Source: Brachynemurus nebulosus
Lineage: Eukaryota; Arthropoda; Insecta; Neuroptera; Myrmeleontidae
Assembly: GCA_035578155.1 (NCBI GenBank)
Contig: JAPWDM010000001.1
Coordinates: 8,210,670 to 8,274,669, forward strand
DNA: 64,000 bases
Direction of reading: 5' to 3'
Shown: positions 8,946-21,303 of the stretch, in pieces
How positions within the stretch are numbered: the first letter of the stretch is position 1
Layout: every line of letters starts with the position of its first letter
Translations under genes and position numbers: made by a program
Notes under the pieces: generated by a model
What the model was told of the DNA's origin: nothing
Database searches by the model: none
The model's input: only the letters and a program-made list of their open reading frames with translations

Positions 8946-9036
8946 GTCACATCTCAGCTGGGAATTGAATTCAGGTGTCTTGATTATTAGTCAAGCGCCC
9001 TGCCACGAGACTACCGATGCTTGTTCGAGAGCCACT
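8946..9036 (-). repeat. SINE head derived from a tRNA
   Basis: On the minus strand, TAGTCTCGTGGCAGGG resembles a polymerase III A box and GAATTCAATTCCC a B box. A five-base anticodon-type stem CTTGA/TCAAG encloses a seven-base loop. The leader GTGGCTCTCGAACAA recurs at 30173 ahead of a second tRNA-like sequence, so this is a dispersed SINE family, not a working tRNA gene. The tail passes into non-tRNA sequence. Confidence 0.6.
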
Positions 9037-12000
9037 ACAATCCGACAGCCAGTCACTCACATTGCTTCTCTTACATCTAACTTAAATGTTACTAGTAGCA
9101 GGAAGTATGTGTTTTATGTTTGTCTTATGTTACTATTATCTTAAGATTTGCTTATGTTTGTTTAGCATTGTTCTAGGCGTTTATTTTTTATAATCAACCT
9201 ATATATAGCATGGCATCACCTGTATAAATTAAATTTTTGAAAATTTTATATGATAAATAAGTTATATAATCATATTAATTTGTTTATGCCATGTACGATG
9301 CAAATTATTAGTATTGAAAAAGCCATCGTGACTATAATTAAAATATTGCCAAAAAATAGTTCATCCCGATATTAATTTGCCGTCTTATTTTTTATTGCCC
9401 CCAAAAATTCACAGTATTGATGGTTCTCTAAAAATAATAATTTAATATTTATTTTCTTTGAATTAAATTAAATTAAACATTCTAATTATTTAACAACATT
9501 TAACATCGTAAGATTATTAAAAGTGTTGTGTGGTGAGTGATTATTTTCACTTGGGGAGCTGGTACTTTTCCTTATCCTATTTTCCTATTTGTTGCCGGGT
9601 ACCAGGATCCACATCTTGTCTACTACATTAAACATTTCAACAGAAAACGGTCTTACATCTATTGAAGGTAAGAAATATAATTAATTTCTTGATTTAATGC
9701 CGACCAGCGCAATTAGTTGAGTGGTAATTTAAAAATTTAAAATTTCATTAACATAAACAAAAATATCCTATTCTTAAATTATCTTCCTCTTCCATTAAAT
9801 TTGACACTTAATAGCAAGTTAAAAGACAACAAAATAATATAAGAAGAAGATAGGAGCAACTTTAAGTCAAGAAACAGTTTAGGAGAAGGATAGAAGACAC
9901 ACCTTTAGATAATATCCAAGTAGTCCCATTCTCGGGACTACGGTAATGTTTTGATACCTAGAGTAATAGAGGCACAGCAACTATCTCTATCATGAAATCT
10001 GCAGTGTGCATTTTTGTGTACTTTAGGCAACTTAGTAGTCACTTTTTCACTGGCACTCGATGAGTGCAGGTCAATTACAAGACAATGGATTTGATTGTCA
10101 TTGGCATTGTTACGTTCCCACACGGAGCGTTGTGGTATCGTACATATGTATGCGAAGTACGGTCACGTGACGGCCACTACTACTAATGATTATTAACACA
10201 AATACATAATATCGTATCAATACAAAGTAAACACCGTGCACGTATATAACATATTTTCTATCTCTTACTGGTTACACTGATTCCAGTAGTATAGAGATAG
10301 ATATGTTGTCTTTATTACTCTATGTTTTGATCAGACACACAAACCTCGATTCGGGAACATGTGAAAAAAAATCATTCCAGCAGAAACATTTAAAACTATA
10401 TCAAAGCAGTCTCCTTTGACGGTATATGTATGATGTATACGTACCTATATAATTTCTAGTAGGAACAAATAAATATCCATTAAAATCAAATTAGGGGTAT
10501 ACAAAAAAAAAAAAAAAATATTCATTAGAATGTTATTGATCGATAGAATGAAGCCATAAATTGATTCTTGATGTGTTACAGGGTTGGCCTAGGAGTGGTA
10601 TAAACATTATTTAAACTCATCATGTGTTCGCCAATTAAATTATAATTGATTACGGTGTTGATGGTGTTGGTATAATGGTTTTATTAGTCGATCTCCCACC
10701 ATCCTTTTATTAGGTGTAATATTTAAAATTATATTACAATCGGCACCTCTACCTCTTATCCACACCACGTTTAAAATGGAAAAAAGTGCATTTATTGATA
10801 ATAATCTAATCAATTTTGTAAATACATCATTAATTTATAAAGACTGTTTTAAAATTTGTAAAATAAAAGTTATGAATAATATGCTTATTGTACATGCGAA
10901 AATAATAAATTAACTGAAATTGAAGTATACTCTGAAAAAACTTGAAATAATTACTTTAACAGCTTTTCTAACGTAGTTGCTTCGAGATAGTCAGGTACAA
11001 AAGTATATCTCAGCGAACAAATTTTCTTTTATCAAAAATTAAATAATGTATTAATATTCTTCAGTTATTATATTTGTATACCACTTTTTTTTTTAAATTT
11101 CCGCGTGCTTATGTTGTAGCAATACAAAAGCATTGCTGAAAAAGCGTTGAAAAAACGCTGTAAAATGATGTTTATAAATTATATTCCAAAAACGGCGTAG
11201 TGAATAATTTGTATTTCTTATTAAATATGGTTTGCAACTTTGTATATTATAACATTAAATTTTTATCAAATTCCTTTGACATGTTTTCATTTTATTAAAA
11301 AAAAAAATAGAGTTTTTCCATAAGAGCCCGTGTTAAAATTACAAAACTTTGAAACCGTTTTTCTTAAAATTGGAGTAGCCAATTTTAATGGGAATAGGCT
11401 CGTATTATTGATATATTGAATTAAATAAATATCTAGGAAACTTTCGTTAACATCCTTTGAAAAAATCGTTTTTATCGACCAACTGCTTTAATAATTGTAA
11501 ACGAATTTCTAATTTTTTGGTAAAATTGCATTGTTTTAAAAATTAATTTTTGAGATGAAGTTTCATTGTTGTGAAATAAGTAGATAAGTTCTTGAGAAAA
11601 TTAGTGAGATTTCACAAAACAATTTGATTTTCGGTAAATAATATTTGACAAAAAAATTTTCGGAAAAAGTTTTTTGTCAAAAACATTGTTAAAAATTAAA
11701 ATTCCATTTTTTAAAGCCCTTCGTTCAAATACAACCCACAAGCGTCTACTAATTCTTATTTCAGATAAAGATTTCACGAGTTACTCTGTCTACGGTGAAA
11801 AATTAACGATTTTCGACGACTAGCTGCCAATAGCCTAATTTTATTTTTTTTTCATAATAATTTTTTTACAGTCGAAATAAATCTTTTGTTACTAAAGAAA
11901 ACTATATTACCCCTTAATAAGGCAATGAACGATTGCTACATTTTTGTGATTATCGGAAACACTTTTACAAAATTTTCCAAGCCGGACCATTTTGTTTTCA

Positions 12001-14522
12001 ATTATGTATCATTATTATGATTGATACTGTTCATAGCATGCGTTCATAATTATTTATTTAAATATTTGATATGATACATATTTATTTATTTATACCAAAA
12101 AATATATACTGAAGTACTTACCTACTTAAATTGTTTCTAAAGTTCAATCATAAAGAAATATTTTTTTAAAGGAAATTTTTAAAAATTATTAATTTTGTAA
12201 AACAAGCTACATATATGGAAGCTCTGGATAATATCAGAATTTTCCGGCAAAACAGAATGAGGAAAATTAATTTATCTTTTAAGTTCATCTTTAAACTTTA
12301 CTGTATTCGTTTTTTTTTGTCATGGCATTTTCCGAATGGAGCGATTCAAAATCTCACTCGGAAGGAAATTACGTACGTATTAAATATAACCAATCACCAT
12401 CGTTTCAATCCATCTAAGTAATGCCAACCATTAAAAAAATGAAATTGTTCAATTTTTGTGATTTTTCGTAAAAATTCGAATCTCGGTTTTATACATATAC
12501 TTATTCGAGGCAAGTATGCACATTTTAATAATTTTTAGCAATAACATATACCATTTTATATGTACGGTGTCTCTGAGACTTTTATTTAAAGCACATACAG
12601 GGCATTAATTTAGGAATGCAGACGATCCTAAACATAAAATATTTTTAATGCTGAAGAATCACTTTAGTTCTTTGCATAATTTTATTTACGATAAAAATTC
12701 CAATTTACATATTTATTTATAATACGTAGTGATTTAGAAATAATGTCATTATACAGACAGTATAATATTAACTTTACAAACATTCTGTTCATTAATTGGA
12801 AATTAACCGTAAAAATTTTAAAGCTAAATTAAAATTTAAGAAAATTATAAATTTAACTACACTACTGCTAAAAAGTTTTCGATTTGGAAATGATAGGAGG
12901 TTAACAAGACGGTAGTATAATTTTGATCCTATATGAACTGATAAGATATCTTCCAAGTATTTTAAACCCTTTTAAGGTAGCTGGCGTAATGCAGCATTCT
13001 GAAAATAAGTGGATAATTTCTGAATGTATCTCTCCTGGAAAAATCTTTTAACAGAAAGTATTTATTTATTCGACTAGTGTTGGTTTTTGATGTGTCTTGA
13101 AAAATAGCTGCATGATTAAATAATAAAAATACTTTAGGAATATTTGATAAACATAATTAAAAATCTTGACATACCTATAGTATTTTAATAACTAAATTTT
13201 AAAAACTGAGAAGTGTAGTGAAGTTTCTTTGAGCCATACGAAATATTAGACGAAAATTTATTTATTTTTTATTACAAAATTAAATTTAACCTTGAAAACG
13301 TTTATGGGGCTTATTTCAAATTTCAGATGTAATCGTATTTAGAATTCCTACTAGTGCCAGACACTTGAAATCTGATAAGAGTGTAGGTCTTGATTTTAGA
13401 GATTTTTGAAAATTACTTTAACTAAATTATTCTAATTATTTGTATCCAATTTTTAAAAATGTAAAAACAAAGAAGCCTTTATACAGTATATAATATTTTG
13501 AAAAGAGATATTAAATTTTTAAGTTGTGATAACATTAGCTGTCAGTTTTGAAATACGGAAAAGTAAACAAGAATGCAGAATTCTTCATCGATACTATTTT
13601 TTTATCAAAAACTCAAAAGTACATCATGTTTTAATTGAAAAAGAACAATCAAGTTACTTGAATGCAACCTATTTATACATACAATCTTAGTCCAAAAAAA
13701 AAAAAAAATTGATTTATAATTTATTCTCATTAACGATGTTATAGATAATTTGACAGCGAAAATCAGCAAATCCTATAAAGTGATGAGTTAACCAAGTAAT
13801 GAACTTTTTGTATTTTTTGATTAAAATATTCTTGAAAAAAAAAATTCTTTAACGGTACTGTATAGGCATGGTATCATTAGCATACAATAGTTTAATTATA
13901 TTTATTTCGAATATCGATAATAATAGCATGTTATTTAAATAATTTAAAACATCTAGTATGGAAAACATTCATCAGTGCCCATCACACAAGCGAGACTGTC
14001 GTGTTGTGTTGAGACGTACGTATCAATATATAATAATAAAACTAAACATATAAATAATTAATTTTTTTTTGTGTATCTCATAGTTAAAATATTCTAAACA
14101 AATTTTAATAGAAATTTTTTTCGACATAATAATAACTACTTAACATTCTAACTTTAACTAATGTGTTATTAATCTTTAGAGGAGAGAAAGATTCACTTGA
14201 AAGAATTTAGATTGACTATATTTTTTCGTTTTAATTTTGAAGCTTCATTTTTTATTTAATTTGTACCGCTGATGAGCTCCGTCGTATCGTCATCACCGCA
14301 ACTGATGAATAAATTGATCAATTATCTCAAAAAAAGGTCTTTATAAAAAAAAAAAAAATGGTATGGAAGAAGATGTGATTTTAAACGTTGGTGAGGATGA
14401 TTATTATAAAGTTAAAAATTATTCGGAACATATCACGAACATGGTTTAAACGAGTACATCTAACCTGAGATAAATTACAATCCAAATATACACTAACTGA
14501 CAAAAGTTTTCGATCATTTTAA
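9037..14522. other. 5.5 kb without recognisable genes
   Basis: Mostly AT-rich sequence with short homopolymer runs. Bases 9540-9690 are less AT-rich and end in a donor-like GAAGGTAAG. Bases 9938-10150 are also less AT-rich, with a short minus-strand frame lacking any known motif. One hairpin lies at 10248-10310. No terminal repeats or RNA genes were recognised. Confidence 0.4.
10248..10310. other. Imperfect hairpin, about 25-bp arms
   Basis: ACATATTTTCTATCTCTTAC pairs imperfectly with the block ending ATAGAGATAGATATGT around a loop near TTACACTGATT. The dimensions would suit a small-RNA precursor or a tiny palindromic element; nothing favours either. Confidence 0.4.
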
Positions 14523-15497
14523 TAAGGACCTTTTAGACGGTCATATCAGTTCTCAGTTCAGTTTCAGTCAAACTGTCAGTTTTTCCTACGTGTAAAAATT
14601 AAAATCTGAAAGGAGAACTGAAACGGAGACTGAGAACTGACGGGATGGATAGACCTATTTGTTTCATTTCAGCTCTTAGAATTGCTATGTGTAAATAAAC
14701 GCGTTATGCCTCAGTTCGTTCGCTCACGTCAGTTTTCTTTAAAATCTGACAAAGTGCACATTTTATATAGGCAACTGTCGCTAGGTCCAACAAGGATCAT
14801 GATTTTGTTGTCGAATTTATAAAAATTTATAAAACCTTACCATGTTCATGGAATAAGACAGATGTACGTTACTACAATGTAAATATTAGGGAAGCTGTCT
14901 ACACTCTTAAAGCCTACGCTCAACTTAAAACAAAGAACTTAAGAAAATTAAGGACAGTGAAAGAAGTGGAGCAGGAACTGGGGAAGTATACAAACCATCA
15001 CTATGGTATTATGATCTCTTTTCGTTTTTCAGTGACCAACAGCCGATAGTAACAAGTGTTAATACCATGAACGGCGAGGATGAAAATCAGGAAGAAATAG
15101 GAAATACGTATCCTTATTCCTTCGTAAATAATTCAACCAATCACATCTAAGCGAAGTTCCTTCATTAAATTTATATGCGGCAATGAATTTCTTTTAAGAA
15201 GCCAAGCTTTACTCCACTAGCTTCTTTTCTTCCGCTCTTTCTTCAGCACCAAAATTAACGCTATTGCAGTGAAATAGTCTTCATCTGTGAGTTATTATAT
15301 TAGCAAGAATATAAGTTGAAGACTTTTAAAGCGAAACGCTTTGTTTAGAGTAACTCAGATTATAAAAAGAACTGAAACGATTCAGAACAGTGAGAACTGA
15401 ACGGACCGTGTAAAAACAAACCTTTCGAACTGAAATGAAACGAGAACGGAAGCTAAAACTGAACTGAGAACTAATATGATCGTCTAAAAGGTTCTTA
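14523..15497. mobile_element. PIF/Harbinger-like element remnant, 975 bp
   Basis: The left end reads TAAGGACCTTTTAGACGGTC and the right end is the reverse complement of TAAGAACCTTTTAGACGATC. Terminal repeats extend about 45 bases with few mismatches, and further inverted copies of the GTTCTCAGTTCAGTTTCAG block lie inside both ends. The flanking triplets are TAA and TTA, compatible with the three-base T-A-rich target of this superfamily but not an exact duplication. An internal MADF-type remnant (14786-15049) fits the accessory protein that these elements carry. No DDE transposase remains. Confidence 0.6.
14786..15049 (+). pseudogene. MADF/Myb-like DNA-binding domain remnant
   Basis: An open frame of about 88 codons without an ATG ends at TAG 15047-15049. 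It has the spacing of a MADF domain: F-I-K-I-Y-K, then L-P-C-S-W-N with the key tryptophan, then Y-Y-N, N-I-R-E-A and a basic K-x-L-R-x-L-R helix. MADF proteins are common in insects and serve as the second gene of PIF/Harbinger transposons, matching the inverted repeats that enclose it. The start is missing and the frame stops right after the domain, so it is a fragment. Confidence 0.5.
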
Positions 15498-15540
15498 GAT
15501 GTTACCGATTCATACTTTTCATTTTTCCGTAAGTTTTCTC

Positions 15541-16762
15541 TAACAAGGAGAGGTCACACTTTGTAGGTCACCGATTTGGCTGAGTCTTCGTATATTTAAA
15601 GAGGTTCACTGGTGTAGTCAAGCCCTAAGCGTGTTTGTAAAAAATTGTGGATAGCTGTGTGCTTGGGTGTGCTTGATACCGCTTAAGTGTGTCAGTTACA
15701 CAGCAACTGTAGCCGGGTTTAGATCGATTGTTATCAACCAGTTTCAACAATAAGAGAATACATATATAGTAATATGCAGGTACCGAAATACTAGCATACA
15801 TATGCAGAGCAGTCGTTTCCCTCCACCGACAGCGTGTGATGTTGGTACACATACAACTGTACATCACACGCCTCCATTGATACGAGATCTATGTTGTAAC
15901 ATGTGCGTTTGGAGGGGACAGAAATTACGTCATTTGTGACGTAAGCTACTGTTCACATTGAAAAAGGTAGTACAAAGATACGGAGTTTGTTTCTGAATAT
16001 TCTGTGGGTGTAGTAAATCCCTAAGGACCTAAGGTACAACGTACAACACTCGGAAATTTCTCTCAAAAGTTTAAAGCTTACAATTAATACAAGTTACAAA
16101 AGTTCAGAATTGTTCATATATTTGTTTAAAGAAAAACGCGAAATCGCATCTATTGAAGATGCAATACAAATCCACTCACTAATCCACCATCAATTATTAG
16201 TAATTTTTTAAAAAATGATCAAATACGCGTGGTTTGCATTAAAACTTTTCGATTAAAAAGACGTAGATGATAAATATTATATTTTCTTCCTTTGACAGAT
16301 TAAAAATTTGCTTGCTCAAATATTGCATTTATTTATGTCTTGTAGTAGATGCGTTAAATTTATGCTTTATTTGTTTTTATGATGATTATCATCCAAAAAA
16401 CTGTACATCTGAAAAAAAGAAATCAATAAAAACTACTATTTTGTTATACTGCATTTTATCATTAAAAAAAGCGTAATTTTATAAGGAGAATTCCGTAAGT
16501 CTATGTTATTTACAATCCGTCTGTTTTTCATGAAAAATGTAGAAAAAACAAATACGTTGCTTATTTCACAAGACAATTTTCATAAGTTCGAATTTTTGGA
16601 ACGTGCGTTACTGGTAAGCCTAAAACTTTCAAGATGAATTTCTCCCTTATTCCAAGTGCTGCACCCTAGGGATTTAGGGATTTACTACACTAGTGAATCT
16701 CTTTAAATACACGGCGACTCGGCTAAATCGGTGACCCACACAGTCTGACCTCTGCTTGTAAG
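15541..16762. mobile_element. Inverted-repeat element, 1.2 kb, unassigned
   Basis: About 90 bases at 15541-15629, containing GGTCACCGATTTGGCTGAGT and TTTAAAGAGGTTCACTGG, are repeated in reverse at about 16670-16762 with roughly 80 percent identity. A third fragment, GTGTAGTAAATCCCTAAGGA, sits inside at about 16009. Interior frames are short and match nothing I know. Confidence 0.6.
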
Positions 16763-17771
16763 AATTATTACAACTTTTGCACTTGGGGAAATTTTGGCCA
16801 AAAACGAATTTTTTTCCCGAAAACTCTCTAAACGCCATGTCCGGGTATCGGACATGTTTAAGATTTTTGGAATTCCAACGTTTTAAGCAAATTTTTTAAA
16901 AATAGGATGTTTGGTTCAAGAGTTATCGCGCGGGCAAGAAATTTAGTTCAATTCAGATTTGTTAGTTTCGTTTCGAACCCTGAAGAAAACTGAATTGGAA
17001 TGAAGAAAAATTTTATTTTTCATATTTAAGTATTATATATTGTTTGGATGATAATATCTACTTATGGAAGTAAAATATTATAATATACTTTTTGACAGGT
17101 ACTGTAGCAGAAGCAGGTGCTTTGTAAATATTTTCTCTAAAAAAAAAAAAAAAATAACTTTTTTTTTTTTATTGCGAAACAGTAATTAAAATTGTAAAAA
17201 GAATTCATTTTACCATGATTTTTTTAATATTATATTTTATGAAGATTTCTATTAAACGTATCTACTTAATTTTAAAATATTTTAAACATGTTTTCCGACA
17301 AAAAGATAGCAGTGATAAAAAAAATCTAATGAATTTTTATGTTACTAATTTATGTTTTATTGGAGCAAGTAATCATGTAAGTAGCATTACAAAATTTTTA
17401 GTGGGGAGAATATTCAATTAATTTATTTACTTTGATTAATTATGATGAGCTCAATTTAGAAAATGGAATGTGTAATCATTGACTTTTAATTTTTGTAGAT
17501 AAAATATCAAATTATATTTTTAAAAAAAAAATCAATCTAATAATTTATTTATTTATCTATAATGTAAGAAATTTAACTAGAAAATAACGAAACAAGACTT
17601 TAAAAAAATATGATATGTAACTGATAGTGCATTATACTTGAATCAATTTTCTAAACATTTTATGAGCATAAACGATATAAAAATGCTAAAGTAATTAATA
17701 CTTCACTTTGAATTCCGATACAAATTTTTTCTTGTTACGACTGTCGCTATTGAACAGACGTTGGCAAACTA
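16763..17771. other. AT-rich non-coding stretch
   Basis: Contains a short perfect hairpin around CATGTCCGGGTATCGGACATG's arms at about 16838-16858 and poly-A/poly-T runs near 17140-17170. No gene seen. Confidence 0.4.
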
Positions 17772-18203
17772 TGGGCTGCCGCAAAGTAGATGTAGAAAAG
17801 TATGTCGACGCGCAGATCGTGATGACGTAAATAGCGAATTACATATATACACGTGTTTTTTTTTAGAGTTGCCATTTTTATTACAGCAAAACCGTTGATT
17901 TTGATTGAAAAATTGTTCAAATAAGAGTTGTAGCTATCGACGGAGGCAACATATTGCTATAGTCAGGAGCTTTGTAGCTCTTACGGTCTTAGCTCTTATC
18001 AACGGTTTGGATGTAATAAAATTGGTAACTCTTAAAAAACTCACGCTGTATAAATATAATAATAAATAATTGTAATGTTGTCTTTTTCTAAAAATTCAAA
18101 TATGTGACGTAATTACCATGTAGATGGCGAACTACGCAAAAAAAGCTTATTTTAGGCTCAAATGTAGCGTACTTTTCTCTATCTACTTTGGGCTACCGCT
18201 TAT
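17772..18203. mobile_element. Outer MITE interrupted by another MITE
   Basis: GGGCTGCCGCAAAGTAGATG at 17773 and its reverse counterpart GGGCTACCGC near 18190 delimit arms of roughly 60-90 bases, including AGAAAAGTA and the inner TGACGTAA. The element at 17851-18046 lies exactly between the arms, indicating later insertion into it. Confidence 0.55.
17851..18046. mobile_element. MITE, 196 bp, AGAGTTGCCATTTTTATTAC termini
   Basis: The left end contains AGAGTTGCCATTTTTATTAC and the right end its reverse complement with a few changes. It shares AACCGTTGATTTTGATTGAA, AATAAGAGTTGTAG, ATCGACGG and GGAGCTTTGTAGCTCTTA with the longer copy at 22880-23326. Confidence 0.65.
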
Positions 18204-19403
18204 TGTTAATCCGGAATAAATTTCGCGGTGAATAAATTTCTGAATATTTTGCTTCTAAGATCGGTTAATACATTTATATAAGCTTAAAGATATGGATCTA
18301 ACTCAAATTCTGGGAAAATGATACTATTCATTAAGATAACCTGATTATTAGCCGATAATAGAAAATTATAACTGCGATGTGAAAGAACATTTTCAGTATT
18401 ATAAAATTACAATTAAGTATGGTGCCTATTTCCTAGGATTTTAAAATGTTGAAAGTCACAACCTATAATGACGAAACGAGCAATTGGTACACTATTCTGA
18501 AAATGAATACATTTTACATCGAATTGTTAATTCGATACAGTGTTGTGTCGCAGTTAGTCAGGTTTCACTCGACGCTGTACAGCGTCCACGACTACTAAAA
18601 TCTTAAAGGCAGTTATGTTAATCGCATTAATTTAAAATTTAATTTGTCTGTATACATATTTTGATTAATGTAAAATATTATTTCCTTATAAAAATTTTCT
18701 TTGAGTAGTATTACTCGTGTAAATTATCTTCGAATCTGCTACCTCTGGCCCGTTAAGCTTAAAATTTTTACCATCTGACCCTTTCTAAAAAAAAAAAGTT
18801 TGCCTATATACACCTACTATAGAAAATTTACTTCAAAAATTGACACGAAATGTTTATTAGTATAATTTCTTCGTACATTTTACTACATACTGAACCTTGT
18901 ATGCGTACTTATCTATATATTATCTGATACGATGTGTATGTATACATAATGTTAATTACTGTTTTAGTGTAATAATACGTAAATATACATATATACGCAT
19001 GTATAATGAGAAACTGTTGGAAATCGATATTCAATGTAAATTTAATCTCAATCTAATTTACATTCTTGTGTTTGTTTACTTGAGAATTCAACGCCAGGGT
19101 TTCTTCTTCTTCTCCTTACGTTACATACAACATTATCCGTTTCAACGATATAATATGAATGTACAAATAAGTAATATAGCGCGTTGGATCACACATGGCT
19201 GCTGTGTACGAAGAAAACTTTTAGATTCAATAAGATAATAAGTGATGGAAAAATTAAGTGAGTGTAAAAAAACGATAAAGATATTTGTGATGTGTGATTT
19301 ACTAATATAAGTTCACGGTTGAAACAGGATTTTTAGAGTAAACGACGTCTACCATTAAATTTATAGTGTATGTGTTACAGGGATATTGTTAAAACAGTTT
19401 TAA
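18204..19403. other. AT-rich non-coding stretch
   Basis: Contains a 16-base perfect palindrome GACGCTGTACAGCGTC at 18571-18586 in a locally GC-rich patch (18545-18600). An open frame near 18897-19238 is low-complexity and without family motifs, so I do not call it a gene. Confidence 0.4.
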
Positions 19404-19633
19404 AATAAAAGCTCTTTTAAAAAACCGACTTCAAAAAGTAAAAAATAATTAATAGCACGAATTTTGAAGTCAGGCGGAGCGTCATATGTAAAATTGCGAT
19501 TGGATGTGCTTGAAAAATTCATGAATTCTTCAAGATCTACATTTTGTTATACTACTCCCCGCCTGACTTCAAAGTTCGTGCTATTAATTATTTTTTACTT
19601 TTTCAAGTCGGTTTTTTAAAAGAGCTTTTATTT
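19404..19633. mobile_element. Palindromic MITE, 230 bp, with 75-bp arms
   Basis: Arms at about 19404-19478 and 19559-19633 pair almost perfectly. They include AAAAGCTCTTTTAAAAAACC, GACTTCAAAAAGTAAAAAAT and AGCACGAATTTTGAAGTCAG. The GAAGTCGGTTTTTT part recurs at 20220-20235 and is a sequence I associate with abundant insect repeats. Non-coding. Confidence 0.8.
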
Positions 19634-20179
19634 CATACCTTTTAGTGACAATGCTTATAAGTACACCCCATTACAATTTTTTATTTGGTTTTTAAAATCT
19701 TTTTTAATAAATTCCAAATTTTATATGTTTAGGTGGAATACTTTCCAAAATACCAGTGTCCAAAAATCATAATTTTGGGCACTCACTGACTGCTTTAAAA
19801 TTTAGAATATTAATAATGTTTAAAGTAATAATTACTAGAAAAAGTAAGAAATCAAGGAAAATTCACCGATTTTTCAAGTCATCAAAGAATTTTTTAAACA
19901 GGTACTGACAGAAAAGTATTTTTAGGATAATTGGATCAACATAAATTAAAAAAATATGTTACTATATAGATATTAAAGTAAATAATTTTGCATATAAAAA
20001 TTATAAATTTCCCATAATTATTCATATTGCTCATATTATTGAAGATGGTTAAAAAATTACCCAACAAATGTCAACAAAATTTTTATGGGACCACCTGGAG
20101 AACTTTATCTACTAACTAAAAAAAGAATGGCGCAAATTGGGCCAGAAATGTGGGAGAAATCGGTGTACATACATAAAAA

Positions 20180-20240
20180 AAACAAAAAAACATACGGGTT
20201 GAACTGAGAACCTCCTCGTTTTTGAAGTCGGTAAAAAATA
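20180..20240 (+). repeat. Fragment of a GAAGTCGGT-type insect repeat
   Basis: ACTGAGAACCTCCTCGTTTT followed by TGAAGTCGGTAAAAAA resembles the end of a widespread insect dispersed repeat and overlaps the arm sequence of the MITE at 19404. Only the end is present. Confidence 0.45.
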
Positions 20241-20716
20241 CAAAAACACAAAGACACATAAAATATTAAAAAAATAAAACCAAACTAAACCAAAAAAAAA
20301 CAAAAAACCATAACATTTTTTTGAAATATTGTGAGCAACCCAACTCTCTGGATCAAGTTTATTGTCACAATATACCTAACTAATATACTGACTCAGTAAT
20401 ATTTTCAAAAAGATCGTCCAAAAAGTTAATTTTATTTTGAGATAAAACGTATTTATTTTACGTAATTTTACCATGTGTTGAATTAGCAAAATTCAAATAT
20501 CTCAAAACCAATTCATATTTTGAAAATCAAGGATGTATATATCTTGATAGTATTTTTTTTATTCAAAAATGATAAAAGCTCTCCATATGAGATACGTAAG
20601 TTGTAAAATTAATGAGTGACAAAATATTTGGCAGGCATCTTGACTGATTTCTACGGTTCAGTATTAGGTGGGGTCATACGGTCAACCAAATTGGAACGCG
20701 ATTTAATGCTATACCT

Positions 20717-21045
20717 ACCAACTAATGGTGCAAATGATTGGAGGTTACGAGAATTCAGCCTAAAATTAAAGAACTGCTTTTAAACAATTGGCTAATTCTT
20801 AAGAAAGTGTCAATATGTATCGGAATTACATGGTAGACGAAGCGGTCGGAAAAAGACACTTCATATTACACAATTAAATGTTATTCCAATTAATGGCGGG
20901 AATGATTCCAGAATACAATAATACTATTTAAAATTCAAGAACAGTTTTTAAATATTTTTCCAATGCTTAAGAAAGTGTCAATATGTATCTAAGTTGCATT
21001 GTAGACGAAGTGGTCGGAAAAACACATTTCATATTAAGTATATAG
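20717..21045 (+). repeat. Two diverged tandem copies, ~160-bp unit
   Basis: Copies at about 20717-20880 and 20883-21045 share AAGAAAGTGTCAATATGTAT, then GTAGACGAAG(C/T)GGTCGGAAAAA and TTCATATTA, plus AATGGxGxxAATGATT at their starts. No frame is kept open in both. Confidence 0.65.
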
Positions 21046-21071
21046 GTAAATGTAATTTAACACACTGATAA

Positions 21072-21303
21072 TACAGTGCGTTCGTAATAATTTGAAGTGT
21101 CAATGACCTGAAAATTATCATATCTAATGTATTTAATTTTTTGACGTTGGTAAAACTTTCAAAGTGGTAAATAAATATATGTACCTGTACCTATTTCATG
21201 AAAAAAAATGAAAAAAAAATGTTATATTTCAATGTAGCGGCAAAGCTCACTTGGTTTATTTTTAAAGGTCATTGACACTTCAAAATATTACGAACGCACT
21301 GTA
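21072..21303. mobile_element. Mariner-like MITE, 232 bp, TA-flanked
   Basis: TACAGTGCGTTCGTAATAAT at the left matches the right end, CGAACGCACTGTA preceded by TCATTGACACTTCAAAATAT, over about 37 bases with one or two mismatches. Termini begin and end with TA, as expected for a Tc1/mariner target duplication. Non-coding interior. Confidence 0.7.

Noticed and set aside
8946..9036. Functional tRNA gene
   Set aside because: Irregular arms and a dispersed second copy with the same non-tRNA leader point to a SINE.
18897..19238. 113-codon frame
   Set aside because: Tyr/Ile/Leu-rich low-complexity product in AT-rich DNA, no motif, no promoter.
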